DNA from: Acestrorhynchus altus | Taxonomy: Eukaryota; Chordata; Actinopteri; Characiformes; Acestrorhynchidae | Length of the DNA: 64,000 nucleotides | Assembly: GCA_034509495.1 (NCBI GenBank) | Contig: CM067508.1 | Span: 25,328,652-25,392,651, forward strand | Direction of reading: 5' to 3' | In this document: positions 60,566-64,000 of the stretch, piece by piece | Position numbering within the stretch: the stretch's first letter is position 1 | Layout: the number at the start of each line of letters is the position of its first letter | Made by a program: the position numbers and the translations under genes | The notes under the pieces: model-generated | What the model was told of the DNA's origin: nothing | The model's database searches: none | Seen by the model: the letters and a program-made list of their open reading frames with translations, nothing else

Positions 60566-62337
60566 TGCCTGAAAGCAGAAACCACAGTCGTACAACATTC
60601 CTGTGTATGTTTCAAGATGTTAAAAACTTGTCGTTGTAACAACTCCTTACATTAACCTCTGTCTTGGTTAAAGGTACATTAAAGTCCCTACACATCTGGA
60701 TTTTTACTGCCAACCATATATGTTGCATTGAATGAACAATTACTGAGCAAAGTCCAGTCATAAAGTTCCTGCTCTATTCAGAGGAAACTTACCAAATTTT
60801 CCAGATTTCTTGACTGAAAGACCCTGAAATGGTTCCCTCAAACACAAACAGGTGGTGCCAAATGAACCCAAACCCAACATAAGCTTTGTCCAGTAGAGCA
60901 GGGTGCTTAATACCAGAGCCAAGCAACATTTTTTATCGGAACAATCTGCTTAGTCCGAGCAGGCTCAGGTGCTGGACGAAACCCTCAATCAAACTCATCA
61001 GAAGTAATGATTTCCCTGCACAGAAGCAACAGAGGGGCAACAAAAATTATTAATGCCAAAAACCATTAAGTGCAGATGGATGAAACTGCACTGGAATGAG
61101 CCTGACTGAGACAGGCTGCTCAGGCAACACATTTTCAAGCAAAGCTTTTAGAAGCCAAGATGCTGGAGATGCTGGAGCAGAAGCTGATGAGCATAAAACC
61201 CAATTGCATTTTAACAATACAGCACTTCTATAGAGCTGGCCCAGCCCTCAGCTTGGTATAGAAGGCCTAATTGTCAGTTTGACATTCTAAACACAAGTAG
61301 AGGACAGATCAGAAGAGGCACATGTCTTGAGTTTGGCTGCTTTACAGAGTTTATTCAAGGTTATTTTCCATGCAGGAGCTAAGCTGCTTTCATCAGGATA
61401 TGAAGAGACTTCCTCCATGTGTGCTCCGTTTGCTGCCAAGTCACTCAGTCTAATCAAACAGGGTACGTGCTTCTTATCATTACACTGATTACACTGTTAC
61501 AGACTTTATGCAATGTCCTACTCATTCACACACAACCAACTAATCCATTTCACACTGAAAACTGAACCTGGCATTTCAACCATGATTCCCAGAACTGTCT
61601 GTTGAGGCGGTGGTTCAACAAACTAGTAGGTTGAAGTCCTGACATACTTGTATCAATGTTGCATCAAACATTCCTAAAAAACAGGCGGTGGAATGTTGTA
61701 CAACTCAAAGTTAGAGAGGGTTTATAAAGGGAACAAGAAGAGGAGCCTTAGCACAGTCCTCCTCCCACAATCCAGTTATTACATAATTCTACTGCAAGAA
61801 AGGGCCACACCCTAAACACTGGCACAGACAGGCAAACCTAGCGATTTGGGCAAGAGTTCAGGATTTCATGAAGGTGCACAAAAAAAGTAGATAGAAGCCA
61901 AGCATTCGTGGGTTTTGGGAAGGTCTGGATTTACCCATCTCCCCATTGGGATCAAGCCACATGACTGGTTTACATCACAGCATAAAAAAAACAATGTCAT
62001 GCTGAATATCGCTGCTAATTTCAAGTCGAAACAGAGACTGCATTATGAAATTGGAAATAAAGTCATGAGTGCATAAGAATCTGCTGAACCTGCTCTGCAG
62101 GCTACATTAGGGAGGTGTGGGTTGGAAAACTGAGTGGAGGAGCAAGAGAAAGGAGTATGAGAGAGATGGGCATACATCATGCTTTTAAGAGTTTTTTGGA
62201 GTTTGGGGTGGTAAGAGAAGAAGAAACAGCCTAAATGCAGATGTTGGCCCAAACAGTGGCTGAGGGGTTAAAAACATGGTCACCCAACGGTTCATTCCTC
62301 AAAACGCACAATAAAAGTAAAGACAATCTTTAAAGTG
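60566..62337. other. Intronic stretch without recognised features
   Basis: No repeat family or exon recognised. Confidence 0.5.
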
Positions 62338-62351
62338 GGCAGCCGTGGCCT

Positions 62352-62402
<51 letters not shown>

Positions 62403-62490
62403 ATGCGCATGTGTATAGATGGGTTAAATGCAGAGGACAAATTCCACTGTGTGCAAAATACAGGGGGTCTATGAGCCCCTTTACCTTCAC
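62338..62490 (+). repeat. SINE of the 10362 family, head replaced by (TG)n
   Basis: It starts GGCAGCCGTGGCCTGG like the intact 5' end at 39331, but goes straight into a 47-bp TG tract (62353-62399). It then resumes with the 3' part GATGGGTTAAATGCAGAGGA and CCACTGTGTGCAAAATAC. About 150 bp of the body, including the B box, is missing. Confidence 0.7.
62353..62399. repeat. (TG)n microsatellite, about 47 bp, inside a SINE
   Basis: Uninterrupted TG dinucleotides followed by GCGCATGCGCATGTG. Confidence 0.97.
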
Positions 62491-63639
62491 CTCTATGATC
62501 AGCCTACTTCAGCCACATGATCACAGCACATGCAACTGAAAACTGAATCCTTTTTCATTGAATCTGAATCATTTTTAAAGAGAGAAATCAGTCCTGGCAG
62601 ACCACGGGTTCTCTGTCTTTTGTACTTCCACTGAATCTAATCACCACTTCTGCATCAGTGGCTCGTCTCCTTAAGTCTCCACTGAATAATTAAATCAGAG
62701 CAAAAAGAGAGCGAGAGGGAAAGGGAGAGCGAGACAGAGAAAGAGTTTAGCACTCATCCAGCTCTGCTCAGTGCATTCCTGAAGCTTCACTCTTATTAAA
62801 AATTCAAGTCACGTAAAGTGGGTTAAAACCCCTCACAGTAGGCATATTCAGACCAGCCAGGCGTCCGCGGGCTCGGACCAACTTCTTGGATTTGTGGCCG
62901 AATGCGGATAATCTCGGCACACAATGTACTGCAGCTCACTGTTCAGCGGAGGCCAAATCCATGCCATGGAAACCAACGGAGGTCAAAAGGACCAAAGTCT
63001 TCCACAGCCTCTCCAACCTTCTGCTCAGACATTTAGAGGCAAGCCAGTGTTCAAGTGTTCGAGTCAGATGAACAGAGTTGGATAAAACATCAGAAGCAGA
63101 GGAAGGCCTTCAGATAAGATCCTCATGCTACCACAAGCAAGCGCAGGGTCTTCATCTCCCAGTGATGAGGAGATAAAAGTGTGAGAAAGATTTGTGTGCC
63201 TGGTTCTTTCCAGACCACTTAAAAAAAAAAAACAACCTAAAAATCTCTTTACGAGGTGCAAAGTGGGGCATTCCTTTTACCAGCTTCCTCCATCCTCCAT
63301 CCTCCTTCCATCACTTAGGTTAGGAATTCAAAAAGCCAAATAAAATACATGTATATGAGTTTTATGATTTGAAAAGTGTCAGTGCAATTGAGCGAGCACC
63401 ATGCTGGCTGACAGGCTTACTGCTAAGAGGAAAGGCTGCCAGGTATGCCAAGTGCATAAAAACAGAAGATCTGAATCACTTACATTCAAGCACAGCAGCC
63501 GACTTTCAACTTTTCTTTTAATATCTCGTCACTGTCATATAAAAACTTCCAAATCTACAAAACAACAGTGTTCCAAGAGAAAGAACAAAACCTTCATATC
63601 TTTCAATTGAAGTTAACGTATACAGATTGTATTCCATTT
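62491..63639. other. Intronic stretch without recognised features
   Basis: No repeat family or exon recognised. A short GAGAGCGAGAGG purine run near 62707. Confidence 0.5.
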
Positions 63640-63696
63640 CATTCTGAAGCATTTCTATTGGTCCATTTGGGATGAAATTTTGATACAATGTAAAAG
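63640..63696 (+). repeat. Dispersed 'GCATTTCTATTGGTCC' repeat, copy 4
   Basis: CATTCTGAAGCATTTCTATTGGTCCATTTGGGATGAAATTTTGATACAATGTAAAAGAGAA; the longest match to the family. Confidence 0.6.
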
Positions 63697-64000
63697 AGAA
63701 AATAGTAAAATTAACAGTAATATTGGAGGCACATTTCTTTTTCAGTAGCCATGTCACTTCATGCTACTTGATCAAGGATATTAAAAATGTCAATATAATG
63801 GAGACACATGCAAAAAAATAAAACACCACCACAATCAAAAACAACTATTCACTCAGAGCCCAGCTTTTGTATTTCATTAAAACTGATAATATTAGCAAAC
63901 AATGAACAATAAGCTTTTAATGCACTTTCAGGCCAAACAGCGGTGGACAAAAAACGAATGGCTCCAACCAAATCTATGGAATCACAACTGCTCTGACAAA
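63697..64000. other. AT-rich window end, nothing recognised
   Basis: No repeat or exon recognised up to the window edge. Confidence 0.5.

Overview
This is a vertebrate, almost certainly teleost fish, genomic window. The evidence is the spliced gene structure, many Tc1-like transposon relics, fish-type tRNA-derived SINEs and short inverted-repeat elements (MITEs), and very abundant long (CA)n/(TG)n tracts. The exact species cannot be read from the sequence; the repeat mix looks like an otophysan-type fish, but that is an impression. There is no bacterial-style gene organisation, no CRISPR array and no tRNA or rRNA gene.

Only one protein-coding segment can be supported: a 577-bp exon at 27565-28141 on the minus strand. 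It encodes 192 residues of the N-terminal membrane part of TMTC2 (transmembrane O-mannosyltransferase targeting cadherins 2), and by comparison with the human gene it is exon 2. It has a clean polypyrimidine-CAG acceptor and an AAG|GTAA donor. Everything from 28142 to 64000 reads as upstream intron 1, and everything from 1 to 27564 as downstream intron 2. The first exon, promoter and exon 3 were not found, so the gene runs off both ends of the window.

The rest is intronic DNA full of old mobile elements. Tc1-like pieces lie at 3745-4030, 6055-6345 (two), 10638-11166, 21165-21465, 28320-28760 (two in opposite orientation), 30050-30492, 39400-39720 and 52445-52670. Only the 10638-11166 copy has both ends intact: perfect 31-bp inverted repeats and a TA duplication, but no catalytic domain. 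SINE-type repeats lie at 1643-1851, 10362-10625, 18375-18640, 39070-39331, 57257-57516 and 62338-62490. LINE 3' ends lie at 38861-39003 and 43690-43951. Short inverted-repeat elements lie at 4488-4662, 10097-10242, 15658-15800, 22551-22762, 33229-33461, 42855-42960, 47112-47282 and 59692-59840.

Simple repeats are prominent: about ten CA/TG tracts of 45 bp or more, a trinucleotide compound tract at 17.5 kb, a 300-bp polypurine AGAC/AGAA block at 36.6 kb, a 9-bp minisatellite at 37.5 kb, and two sets of AGCAAC-rich degenerate arrays at 24.2 kb and 59.3-60.6 kb. I see no self-contained novel biological system. The items most worth a second look are an unexplained 168-codon open frame 360 bp past the exon, a dispersed motif related to GCATTTCTATTGGTCCATTC, a diverged tandem block at 19.3-20.4 kb, opposed CA/TG tracts at 16.7-17.0 kb, and an inverted pair of Tc1 pieces about 180 bp upstream of the exon acceptor.
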